Part shown: positions 34,127 to 42,177 of the stretch, piece after piece
How the letters are laid out: the number at the start of each line of letters is the position of its first letter
Numbering within the stretch: position 1 is the first letter of the stretch
Source: Burkholderia puraquae
GTDB taxonomy: Bacteria > Pseudomonadota > Gammaproteobacteria > Burkholderiales > Burkholderiaceae
Length of the DNA stretch: 64,000 nucleotides
NCBI RefSeq assembly: GCF_002099195.1
Contig: NZ_NBYX01000017.1
Location: forward strand, 1-64,000
Direction: 5' to 3'
Notes under the pieces: model-generated
Databases searched by the model: none
What the model saw: only the letters and a program-made list of their open reading frames with translations
What the model was told of the DNA's origin: nothing
Translations under genes and position numbers: made by a program

Positions 34127-34567
34127 ATGAGAGAAGAGCTGCTGGCCACGGTCAACGACGAACACGCGACGGTCGAGGCGTTCGCGTCGCTGCTCGCCTA
34201 CGAAGAAAAGGCGCTGACGACGGCCGAGCCGCTCGAGATGCTGCCCGGGATCGTCGAAAAGAAAAGCGCGCTGATCGACCGGCTCGCGCAGCTCGAACGC
34301 ACGCGCGACACGCAGCTTTCCGCACTTGGCTTTCCGTCCGGCAAGAAAGGCATGGACCAGGCCGCCGAGCGCGATGCGCGCCTCGCCGGCCGCTGGCAAC
34401 TGCTGCAACAGGCCGCCGAACGCGCACGCCAGGCCAACGCGAACAACGGGATGCTGATCCGGATCCGGATGGACTACAACGAGCGCGCGCTCGCGGTGCT
34501 GCGCTCGGCGCCCGCGCCGGCCGGCGTCTACGGCCCCGACGGGCGCGTGTCGGCACTCACGCGCTGA
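34127..34567 (+). CDS. flgN: Flagellar export chaperone FlgN
   Basis: 146 residues, all-helical, opening MREELLATVNDEHATVEAFA and with the conserved EKKSALIDRLAQLERTRD region. FlgN is the cytoplasmic chaperone of FlgK and FlgL, whose genes lie at the other end of the cluster. It is downstream of flgM on the same strand and probably co-transcribed from the sigma-28 promoter. An ATG with only a modest ribosome site starts it. Confidence 0.9.
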   Translation: MREELLATVNDEHATVEAFASLLAYEEKALTTAEPLEMLPGIVEKKSALIDRLAQLERTRDTQLSALGFPSGKKGMDQAAERDARLAGRWQLLQQAAERARQANANNGMLIRIRMDYNERALAVLRSAPAPAGVYGPDGRVSALTR

Positions 34568-34735
34568 AGCACTGACTGACAGGCGCCGCCGCCACCGTAC
34601 TTTCCGCCTCTCGCCGCCGTTCGCGGCATCTCAGGTTTCGACAGACCGGGCCCGAACCCGGCACCCACGGTCCCTTCCGATACACGGCCGCGCAGCCGCG
34701 CCGCCGTCCCGTCACAACAATCAGAAGAGGGCCGC

Positions 34736-36091
34736 ATGCCATATTTCCGCATTCCGTTTTCATCCCGCACCGCCGCCGTTTCCGCCGTCGCGGCGCTGGG
34801 TGCCGCATTGACGCTCACCGCCGCACAGGCCGCCGGCCCCGCGCCGTTGCCCACGCCGACGGGCGACATGACGCTGTCGCCGTCCGGCCCCGACGTCGCG
34901 CCGCCGGCCGCATCGAGCCCGCCTGGCGCGACACTGCGCGCCTCGCGCCGCGGATCCGACACCTACACGTACCTGCGCTGCTGGTACCGGATCGACGCGG
35001 ATCCGCTGAAGCCGGCCGCGACCTACGAATGGGCGCGCGACCCCGCCGGCGGCGACTGGTATCGCGTGTCCGGCTACTGGTGGGCGGACGGCGTCACGCA
35101 GTGGAAGAACACGTTCTACAGCACGACGACGCAGGACACGCTCGCCGACGTGTGCCGCAAGACGCTGGCCGCGAAAGGCATCAAGTCCGACCTCGTGCAG
35201 GCGGTCGCGGCCAACAACGCGCTGTCGTTCAACTACACGGTGTGGACCATCGACGCCGCGCAGCAGGACGCGCGCGTCAACAAGCTGATCGTGTTCGGCG
35301 ACAGCCTGTCCGACACGCAGAACATGTTCAACGCCAGCCAGTGGAAGCTGCCGAACGGCACGAGCTGGCAGGCGGGGCGCTTCAGCAACGGCCCGGTATG
35401 GGCCGAATATCTCGCGAACGCGCTGCGGCTGCCGTTCTACAACTGGGCGATCGGCGGTGCGGCGACCGACCAATACCTCGTCGTGCCGGGCCTCGTGCAG
35501 CAGATCGACTCGTGGCGCGAATACATGGATCGCGCGCCGGATTACCGGCCGGCCAACACGCTGTTCGCGGTGTTCGCAGGCGGCAACGATCTCGTGAACT
35601 ACGGGCGCTCGCCCGAGCAGGCGGCGAATGCGGTGCGCGACAGCCTCGAGCGGCTCGCCGCGGCCGGCGCGACGCGGATCATGCTCGTCACGCTGACGGA
35701 CGTGTCGCGCGCGCCGGTGTTCGCGACCCGCACCGACACCGCGAGCGTCGCCGCGCAGGTCAAGGACTACAACCAGCGCCTCGCCGACGCGGCCGCCGCG
35801 CTGCGCGCCCGCTACGGCGCGACGCTGCGGCTCGAGGTATTCGATGCGTACGCCCTGTTCGACGACCTGCTGAGCCATCCGGCCCAATACGGCTTCGACG
35901 ACGCGAAGCGTGCGTGCCTCGACATCCCGAAGCCGTCGTCGCTCACCTACCTGAGCGCGCAGACGCCGCGCGCGGACTGCCGCGACCCGGCGCGCTTCGT
36001 GTTCTGGGACACGCTGCACCCGACGACGCGCACGCATGCGTGGCTCGCCGAGCGGATCGCGCCGTTCGTGCGCGCGCGCCTGCTGAACTGA
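34736..36091 (+). CDS. Secreted GDSL/SGNH-family esterase or lipase
   Basis: 451 residues with a signal peptide (cleaved near AAQA|AGP, residue about 32). After an N-terminal domain of about 145 residues (aromatic-rich, similar to the prefix in PlaA/haemolysin-type GDSL phospholipases), the SGNH blocks follow: block I FGDSLSD with nucleophile Ser190, block III GGND (282-285) with oxyanion Asn, and block V DTLH (425-428) with catalytic Asp and His. Predicted to hydrolyse lysophospholipids or other esters outside the cytoplasm. An AGAAGAGG ribosome site precedes the ATG. It is adjacent to, but not functionally linked with, the flagellar genes. Confidence 0.88.
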   Translation: MPYFRIPFSSRTAAVSAVAALGAALTLTAAQAAGPAPLPTPTGDMTLSPSGPDVAPPAASSPPGATLRASRRGSDTYTYLRCWYRIDADPLKPAATYEWARDPAGGDWYRVSGYWWADGVTQWKNTFYSTTTQDTLADVCRKTLAAKGIKSDLVQAVAANNALSFNYTVWTIDAAQQDARVNKLIVFGDSLSDTQNMFNASQWKLPNGTSWQAGRFSNGPVWAEYLANALRLPFYNWAIGGAATDQYLVVPGLVQQIDSWREYMDRAPDYRPANTLFAVFAGGNDLVNYGRSPEQAANAVRDSLERLAAAGATRIMLVTLTDVSRAPVFATRTDTASVAAQVKDYNQRLADAAAALRARYGATLRLEVFDAYALFDDLLSHPAQYGFDDAKRACLDIPKPSSLTYLSAQTPRADCRDPARFVFWDTLHPTTRTHAWLAERIAPFVRARLLN

Positions 36092-36110
36092 CCGGCGCGG
36101 GCGGCGGTGC

Positions 36111-37961
36111 TTACAGCAGCGGGCACGCGGTGACCTGCGTGCCGCGCTCCACGCACAGCCGCTCGTAGTCGCGCAGGTACGCGCGCTCGTCGTCGTCCAG
36201 CAGGTCGAGATCGATCAGGTCCCAGTCGTAGCCGACCGTCACGATGTTCTCGAACCTGACGGTATCCGGCTGCGCGTCGTCCTGGTGGATGATCACGATG
36301 TTCTCGATCCGCACGCCGCCCTTGCCCGGCACGTAGATGCCCGGCTCGACCGAAATCACCGCATTCGGCACGAGCCCGTACTGCGCGCCCGGCGCGAACC
36401 GCACGCCGCCCTCGTGCACGTGAATCCCGACGCCGTGCCCGGTGCCGTGGCCGAAATCGTGGCCGTGGTCGCGGCACACCTGCCGCACGACCGCATCGAC
36501 GTCGCCGCCCTTTGCGGTGCTCGGGAAACGCGTGACGAGCCCCTTGATGCAGGCCTTCAGCGCGACCGTGTAGATCTCGCGCTGCCACGGCTGCGCGACC
36601 GTATCCGGGTCGGTCCGGCGCAGCACCACGCGCGTGCAGTCCGTCGCGAAGCCCGCTTCGTAATAGGCGCCGCTGTCGAGCAGCACGAGTTCGCCCTCCG
36701 TCAGCTCGACATCGGCGCTCGCCGCCGTGTAATGCGCGAACGCGCTGTTCGCGCCGTTTGCCGCGATCGACGGAAACGTCAGCGCAACCGCCGAGCGCGC
36801 GCCGTAAGCGTCGTTGATCGCCCGCGCCAGGTCGTATTCGGTGTGGCGCACACCCGGCTCGCCGGCCTTCGCCCAGCGCATCGTCTCGGCGATCGCCGCG
36901 GAACTGCGCGTGAACGCGTCGCGGAACCGCTCGAGCACTGCCGGCGTCTTGCCGGCCCGCATCGCCTCGACCGGGTTGAAGTCGGCATGCCGCGCCTGCG
37001 GCCACACCCGCTTCACCGCGTCGACGAGCGCGCAGTTCACCGATTCGAAGCCGTAGCACACGTGCTCGACCGCGAACGTCGCGAGAAAGCGCTCGAGCGC
37101 CGCGACATCGCGCCGGATCACCTGCAGCGCCGGATACGACTCGAGCATGACCTCGCAGCGGTCGCAGCCTTCCGGCAGGAACAACGCCACCTGCTCGCCG
37201 ACCGCGAACAGGAAGCCGAGGTGCGACGACGCATTCGGGATGTGATAGCCGCGGCTGTTCAGCAGGTACGCGAGGTCGTCCGACGCGCAGGTGAAGAATG
37301 CGGTCCTGCCGTCCGGCGCGCCGGTATGTGCGGCGAGCTTGCGGTTCAGCGTGTCGAGGTTCTGCGCGACGCTCAGGCCGGTCATCGATTCCGGCAGCTC
37401 GAAGATCGGCCGCTCGACGACCCAGCCCGGCAACGCGATCGCGCGATCGATCTCGCGCTCGGCGAAACTCGTCCAGTCGAGCGACGCGGCCTGGGTCTGT
37501 TCGAACAGACGATCGCGCTGCGCGACGCTGATCCGCAGCGCGTCGTAGCCGACCCGTGCGAGGCGGCTGCCGTGCGCGACCAGCCAGTCGGCCATCGCCT
37601 GCCAGATCGTCACGTTCATCCCGAGCTTCTCGATGCGCACGCGCGCCGGATCGCACTGCTGCTCGGCCTGCAGGTGATAACGGCCGTCGACGAACAGCAC
37701 GAACGGCGGCAGGTCGAGCGCCTGCGCGGTCGCCGCGCTCAGGAAGATCCCGCAGCCGGCCGAGCCGTCGAAGCCCGACAGCGCGTAGCGCGGGTTGTTG
37801 CCGAGCGGCAGGTACTCGGTCACGTATTCGTCCTGCGACGTGACCAGCACCGCGTCGAGCCGCGCGGCATCGAGCAGGCGCGACAGGCCCGCCTGCGTGT
37901 CGACGACGGACGCGTCGTACGGGGGAAGGCCGGAGAAGCTGTATTTCAGTCGATCGATCAT
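36111..37961 (-). CDS. Xaa-Pro aminopeptidase (aminopeptidase P), M24B family
   Basis: 616 residues, the long three-domain form (two creatinase-like N domains, then the pita-bread catalytic domain). Dinuclear metal ligands are visible: Asp in LLDSGAYY (about 429), Asp in FATDCTR (about 441), His in GHGTGHGVG (about 508), Glu in VEPGIY (about 539) and Glu in GVRIEN (about 551). It removes an N-terminal residue preceding proline. The start was set at MIDRLKYSFSGLPPYD; ATGs upstream (37979, 38054) would add non-homologous sequence. It is divergent from an XRE-cupin regulator that may control it. Confidence 0.9.
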   Translation of the reverse strand: MIDRLKYSFSGLPPYDASVVDTQAGLSRLLDAARLDAVLVTSQDEYVTEYLPLGNNPRYALSGFDGSAGCGIFLSAATAQALDLPPFVLFVDGRYHLQAEQQCDPARVRIEKLGMNVTIWQAMADWLVAHGSRLARVGYDALRISVAQRDRLFEQTQAASLDWTSFAEREIDRAIALPGWVVERPIFELPESMTGLSVAQNLDTLNRKLAAHTGAPDGRTAFFTCASDDLAYLLNSRGYHIPNASSHLGFLFAVGEQVALFLPEGCDRCEVMLESYPALQVIRRDVAALERFLATFAVEHVCYGFESVNCALVDAVKRVWPQARHADFNPVEAMRAGKTPAVLERFRDAFTRSSAAIAETMRWAKAGEPGVRHTEYDLARAINDAYGARSAVALTFPSIAANGANSAFAHYTAASADVELTEGELVLLDSGAYYEAGFATDCTRVVLRRTDPDTVAQPWQREIYTVALKACIKGLVTRFPSTAKGGDVDAVVRQVCRDHGHDFGHGTGHGVGIHVHEGGVRFAPGAQYGLVPNAVISVEPGIYVPGKGGVRIENIVIIHQDDAQPDTVRFENIVTVGYDWDLIDLDLLDDDERAYLRDYERLCVERGTQVTACPLL

Positions 37962-38386
37962 CGGAAGCCCGTTATGCATTGTTGTCGGCGGCCGGCGGTG
38001 ACGCGGCGGGGGGCAGGCCCGAGGCAGGCCTGACGCGGCACGGCGCCGCTGCACGGCGGGCGCCCGGCCCGGCGCAGTGCCGGGCTGCAGTGCCGCTCCG
38101 GCAGCAGGCCTTTAAAAATTTTCGTCCCACTTAACTTTTTTTGATGCGCGCGACAGAATCTAGAGCACGTCGAAATTGAGGTCAAGCTAAGATTTTCGTA
38201 GGGCTAAAATCGGCGCGGCGCTTGCGCATTCCGGCACAACGTGAATTCGTCCGGCGACACCGCGCGGTACAATGCGCCGGCATCGCCGTCCCGACGGCCG
38301 TGCTTCGTGCAATGCGCGGAAATCACCGTCCGGCGACTGCACCGCTCGTCCGCTTGCCTCCCGACTCGTTGCCACGAAAGAGATTC
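37962..38386. other. Divergent control region, aminopeptidase P / XRE-cupin regulator
   Basis: 425 bp without a gene. The part 38110-38215 is distinctly AT-rich (for example TTTAAAAATTTTCG and CTTAACTTTTTTTGATG) and should hold both promoters. An inverted repeat GATTTT (38191-38196) / AAAATC (38206-38211) is a candidate operator for the neighbouring regulator. Confidence 0.55.
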
Positions 38387-39190
38387 ATGGATTCAGACAT
38401 CATGCGCATCGGCCAGCGCATCCGCCGCCTGCGCCGGGAAGCGAAGAAGACGCTGCTGGAAGTCGCGACCGAAGCGAAACTGTCGGTCGGGTTCCTGTCC
38501 CAGGTCGAGCGCCATCTCACGGGCATCTCGCTGTCGTCGCTCGTCAACGTCGCGAAGGCGCTCAACGTGCCGCTCGGCGCGCTGATCGACCAGCCGCGCC
38601 AGACGCAGCCCGATTCGCACGAAGGCCGCCGCAAGCCGTACGCGCTCGACGCCAGGTCGCAGTGGTACGAGCGCCTCTCCACCACGTTCGACGGCAGCCA
38701 GATCAACGCGCTCAAGGTGCAGATGATGGCGGGCTACCGCTCCGAATGGGTGGCGCACGGCGGCGATGAATTCGTGTACGTGCTGGCCGGCCGGATCTGC
38801 TACACGGTCGGCAAGAAGAATTACCCGCTGTCTCCCGGCGACTCGCTGCACTTCGACGCGAGCAAGCGGCATCGGGTCGCCAACGTGGGCGACGGGCCGG
38901 CCGAGGTGATCGCAGTCGGCACGCTGCCGCTGTTCGACGATCGTGGCACCGGGTTCGTGTCCGCGACGATGGACATCGGGAAACCGGCGCCCGCCGTGCG
39001 CGCGAGCGCGGCTGAGCCGCGCGCGGGCCGCCGCGGGCCGGCGCCCAAACGGGCGGATCGCGATCGCGACACCGACGCGGTACGTCCTGCCGGCGCGGCA
39101 GAAAAAGCAAGGAAGGTTGCGGCCAAGCCGCGCGCATCCGCCGGCAAACGCCCGGCGGCGGCCACGCCGGCGCGCAAGAAGAAGCCGTAA
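38387..39190 (+). CDS. XRE-family regulator with cupin domain and basic C-terminal tail
   Basis: 267 residues. N-terminal helix-turn-helix (about 7-66: IGQRIRRLRREAKKTLLEVA ... LSQVERHLTGISLSSL), a cupin sensor domain (about 105-180, YRSEWVAHGGDEFVYVLAG and LSPGDSLHFDASKRHRV), then a tail of about 70 residues (199-267) rich in Ala, Arg, Lys and Pro that ends KKKP. Cupin-XRE regulators often sense small amine or amino-acid metabolites. The tail is histone-H1-like in composition and is not part of the usual family, which stops after the cupin. It is divergent from the aminopeptidase P gene, the most likely target. Confidence 0.9.
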   Translation: MDSDIMRIGQRIRRLRREAKKTLLEVATEAKLSVGFLSQVERHLTGISLSSLVNVAKALNVPLGALIDQPRQTQPDSHEGRRKPYALDARSQWYERLSTTFDGSQINALKVQMMAGYRSEWVAHGGDEFVYVLAGRICYTVGKKNYPLSPGDSLHFDASKRHRVANVGDGPAEVIAVGTLPLFDDRGTGFVSATMDIGKPAPAVRASAAEPRAGRRGPAPKRADRDRDTDAVRPAGAAEKARKVAAKPRASAGKRPAAATPARKKKP

Positions 39191-39226
39191 CGGCTGGCAG
39201 GCGCGCGACGCGCGCCCTTCGCGCCC

Positions 39227-40468
39227 CTATTCGCCGATCTCGAGCGCCTGCGCGACGGCCTCGATCCGTGCGCGATGCACGGCTTCCCTGATCTTCTCCG
39301 TGTCGTTGCCGATGCCGCGCGCGATTGCGCCGGCATCGACGCTGCGCGCGGCCGCGAGCGCGACGCGCAGCCGCTCGGCCTGCGGATACGGCTGCGCTTC
39401 GAGCCCGAGCCGCCCGCGCGCATCCGATTCGCACGCCTGCAGCATTTCGGCGAAACGCGCCGGCTTGCGCAGCGCGTCGCTGCGCTCGAACAGCCGCACC
39501 AGCGCGGCCGCCCCCATCTCCATCACGCGGTGCAGGTTGCCGTGCTCGCGCGCGACCACGAGCGCGAGATCGCGGCATTCGTTCGGCACGCGCAGCCGCT
39601 CGCACAACGGCTTGAGCAGGTCGACGCTGCGCCCCTCATGGCCGACGTGGCGCGGCAGCACGTCGGCCGGCGTCGTCGCCTTGCCGAGATCGTGCGTGAG
39701 CGCCGCGAAGCGCACCGGCAGCGAATAGCCCTGCTTCGCCGCATAGTCGACCACCATCATCACGTGCACGCCCGTGTCGACCTCCGGGTGGTAGTCGGCG
39801 CGCTGCGGCACGCCCCATAGCGCATCGACTTCGGGCAGGATGCGCGCGAGCGCGCCGCACTCGCGCAGCACCGCGAACATCCGCGACGGCTTCACTTCCA
39901 TCAGCCCCCGCGCGATTTCCTGCCACACGCGTTCGGGCACGAGCGCGTCGACCTCGCCCGCGTCGACCATCCGCCGCATCAGCGCGAGCGTTTCGTCCGC
40001 GACCGTGAAATCCGCGAACCGCGCGGCGAAGCGCGCGATGCGCAGGATCCGCACCGGATCCTCGACGAACGCATCGCTCACATGCCGGAACACGCGCGCA
40101 CGCAGGTCGGCCTGCCCGTCGAACGGATCGATCACCGGCCCGACCAGTTCGCCCTCCGGGCTCACCTCGCGCGCCATCGCGTTGATCGTCAGGTCGCGCC
40201 GCGCGAGATCCTCGTCGAGCGTCACGTCCGGCGCGTAATGGAACTGGAAGCCATGATAGCCGGCCGCCGTCTTGCGCTCGGTGCGCGCGAGCGCGTACTC
40301 CTCCTGGGTCCGCGGATGCAGGAAGACCGGGAAATCCTTGCCGACCGGCCGGAAACCCTGCGCGGCCATCTGCTCGGGCGTCGCGCCGACGACCACGTAG
40401 TCGCGGTCCTGCACGGGCACGCCGAGCAATTCGTCGCGGATGGCGCCGCCTACTGCGTAGATGTTCAT
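39227..40468 (-). CDS. cca: Multifunctional CCA tRNA nucleotidyltransferase
   Basis: 413 residues. It adds or repairs the 3' CCA end of tRNAs. N-terminal class II nucleotidyltransferase domain with AVGGAIRDELLG and the metal-binding Asp21 and Asp23 (QDRDYVVVG), RRDLTINAMA, and the neck motif DPVRILRIARFAARF. The C-terminal HD domain (His259-Asp260 in LTHDLGKATTPADVLPRHVG) matches the multifunctional type with phosphatase/phosphodiesterase activities. The start overlaps the stop of the GST gene by 4 bp. It is last in a three-gene leftward operon and convergent with the XRE regulator. Confidence 0.97.
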   Translation of the reverse strand: MNIYAVGGAIRDELLGVPVQDRDYVVVGATPEQMAAQGFRPVGKDFPVFLHPRTQEEYALARTERKTAAGYHGFQFHYAPDVTLDEDLARRDLTINAMAREVSPEGELVGPVIDPFDGQADLRARVFRHVSDAFVEDPVRILRIARFAARFADFTVADETLALMRRMVDAGEVDALVPERVWQEIARGLMEVKPSRMFAVLRECGALARILPEVDALWGVPQRADYHPEVDTGVHVMMVVDYAAKQGYSLPVRFAALTHDLGKATTPADVLPRHVGHEGRSVDLLKPLCERLRVPNECRDLALVVAREHGNLHRVMEMGAAALVRLFERSDALRKPARFAEMLQACESDARGRLGLEAQPYPQAERLRVALAAARSVDAGAIARGIGNDTEKIREAVHRARIEAVAQALEIGE

Positions 40469-41112
40469 GGACGGGGCTCGTATTCGGCGATCACGTTCGT
40501 TTCGCGGCGCGCGGCGTCGATCCACCGCTGGACGGCCGGCAGCGCGGTCACACGGGCCGCATAGCCGTCCGCGTCAGGCGACAGGCCCGGCGCATACGTG
40601 TTGAAGCGCATCACGACGGGCGCGTACATCGCATCGGCGATCCCGAATTCGCCGAACAGGAACGGCCCGCCCGACGCCTCGAGACACGCGCTCCACAGCG
40701 CATCGATGCGTGCGACATCGGCGAGCGCCTCGGGCGTCGCGCCGCGCCCCGGCATCGACGCACGCACGTTCATGCCCATCTGCGTGCGCAGCGCCGCGAA
40801 GCCCGAATGCATCTCGGCCGCGACGCAGCGTGCATGTGCGCGCTCGAGCGGATCGGCCGGCCACATCGGAAACTGCGGGTAGCGCTCGGCGAGCGTCTCG
40901 GCGATCGCGAGCGAATCCCAGATCGCGACGCCGTGGTCGTCCACCAGGCACGGCACCTTGCCGGACGGCGAATACTCGAGGATGCGTGCGGCCGTGTCGT
41001 CGCGGCGCAGCTCGATCGCGATCTCGTCGAACGGGATGCCGAAATGCGCGAGCAGCAGCCACGGGCGCATCGACCACGACGAGTAGTTCTTGTCTCCAAT
41101 GACGAGTTTCAT
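40465..41112 (-). CDS. Glutathione S-transferase family protein
   Basis: 215 residues: N-terminal thioredoxin-like domain beginning MKLVIGDKNYSSWSMRPWLL with the catalytic/GSH-site Ser region and SGKVPCLVDDHGVAIWDSLA (the glutathione-binding PxL/DS motif), then an all-helical C domain. The start places it directly after an intergenic gap of 47 bp; its stop overlaps the cca start (ATGA). Conjugation or reduction activity is presumed; the substrate is unknown. The N-terminal form is typical of a conserved betaproteobacterial GST that sits next to cca. Confidence 0.9.
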   Translation of the reverse strand: MKLVIGDKNYSSWSMRPWLLLAHFGIPFDEIAIELRRDDTAARILEYSPSGKVPCLVDDHGVAIWDSLAIAETLAERYPQFPMWPADPLERAHARCVAAEMHSGFAALRTQMGMNVRASMPGRGATPEALADVARIDALWSACLEASGGPFLFGEFGIADAMYAPVVMRFNTYAPGLSPDADGYAARVTALPAVQRWIDAARRETNVIAEYEPRP

Positions 41113-41159
41113 GGCGGTGTTCCGGAAAACGCGAAGGTGAAAAGGAAGACGCTGCCGGC

Positions 41160-42119
41160 CTAGCGGCGCGAGCGGAACCAGTCGAACCGGGAGCGCTGCG
41201 CGGCATGGCCGAGATACGCGGGCGCGATGCTTTCGAGACTCGCGGGCGAGATCCCGAGCTCGGGCGCGAGCGGCCCCGACAGCACGTTCGGCACCGACAT
41301 CGTCGCGAGATTGTCGCGCGTGAGCACGGGCTCGCCGGGCAGGCATTCGAACACGCTCGCCTGCAGCCGCGCGAGCGCGTCGGGCAGCCGCACGATGCGT
41401 GCCTGCCGGCCGACCAGCTTGCCGCAATAGCGCACCAGCTGCTCGAGCGTGTAGACGGTCGGGCCGCCGAGCTCGTAGGTCTTGCCGTTTGCGGCCGCGA
41501 GATCGAGCGTGTTGACGAACGCGCGCACGACATCGCCGACGAACACCGGCTGGAAGCGCGCGTCGGGCATCGCCAGCGGCAGCACGGGCACCGTGCGCTG
41601 CAGGTTCGCGAACGTGTTGAGGAACGCATCGCCGGGGCCGAACACGACCGACGGGCGGAAGATCGTCAGCGCGAGCGAATCGGTTGCCGCGATCGCATGC
41701 AGCGCGGCCTCGCCGTCGCCCTTCGAGCGCTGGTACATGCTCGCGCCGTGCGAATCGGCGCCGAGCGCGCTCATGTGCAGCACGCGCTGCACGCCCACCT
41801 CGGTGCAGGCGGTGGCAAGCGCGGCCGGCAGCGTGACGTGCGCACGCTCGAAGCCGGGCCCGTATGGCGTGCCACGGCCGCCGTGCAGCACGCCGACGAG
41901 GTTGATCGCCGCATGCGCACCGGCGACGAAGCGCGCGAGCGTGCGCGTGTCGAGCGCTTCGAGTTCGACGATTTCGACCGGCAGCATCTGCAGGTGGCGC
42001 GCGTGGTCGCGCCGCCGCGTGCCGATCCGTACCTGCTTGCCGGCGTCGATCAGCGCATTGACGAGCCGGCTGCCGATGAAGCCGGTGCCGCCCAGCAGCG
42101 CGACAGTCTGGCGATCCAT
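41160..42119 (-). CDS. Complex I NDUFA9-like NAD(P)-binding protein (atypical SDR)
   Basis: 319 residues with the atypical-SDR nucleotide-binding motif GGTGFIG near the N-terminus and the conserved HMSALGADSHGASMYQRSK segment of NDUFA9-type and related proteins (Tyr and Lys of the SDR pair present). The family includes mitochondrial complex I accessory subunits and bacterial quinone/ubiquinone-linked homologues; enzymatic activity is uncertain. Start at MDRQTVALLGGTG. First gene of the leftward run to GST and cca, preceded by the transglycosylase terminator. Confidence 0.87.
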   Translation of the reverse strand: MDRQTVALLGGTGFIGSRLVNALIDAGKQVRIGTRRRDHARHLQMLPVEIVELEALDTRTLARFVAGAHAAINLVGVLHGGRGTPYGPGFERAHVTLPAALATACTEVGVQRVLHMSALGADSHGASMYQRSKGDGEAALHAIAATDSLALTIFRPSVVFGPGDAFLNTFANLQRTVPVLPLAMPDARFQPVFVGDVVRAFVNTLDLAAANGKTYELGGPTVYTLEQLVRYCGKLVGRQARIVRLPDALARLQASVFECLPGEPVLTRDNLATMSVPNVLSGPLAPELGISPASLESIAPAYLGHAAQRSRFDWFRSRR

Positions 42120-42130
42120 GGTTCGAAGCC

Positions 42131-42165
42131 TCAAAAGAACACTGCCGCGTCTCGCGCGGCAGTGT
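42131..42165 (-). terminator. Rho-independent terminator of the lytic transglycosylase gene
   Basis: An 11-bp perfect stem (arms 42155-42165 and 42139-42149, ACACTGCCGCG/CGCGGCAGTGT) with a 5-base loop, followed on the minus strand by TTCTTTTGA. It begins 13 bases after the transglycosylase stop and precedes the NDUFA9-like gene. Confidence 0.85.
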
Positions 42166-42177
42166 GAAGATTGCGGA

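Noticed and set aside
36285..38033. A 582-codon plus-strand frame opposite aminopeptidase P
   Set aside because: It is antisense to a gene with all five metal ligands; no ribosome site or recognisable motif.
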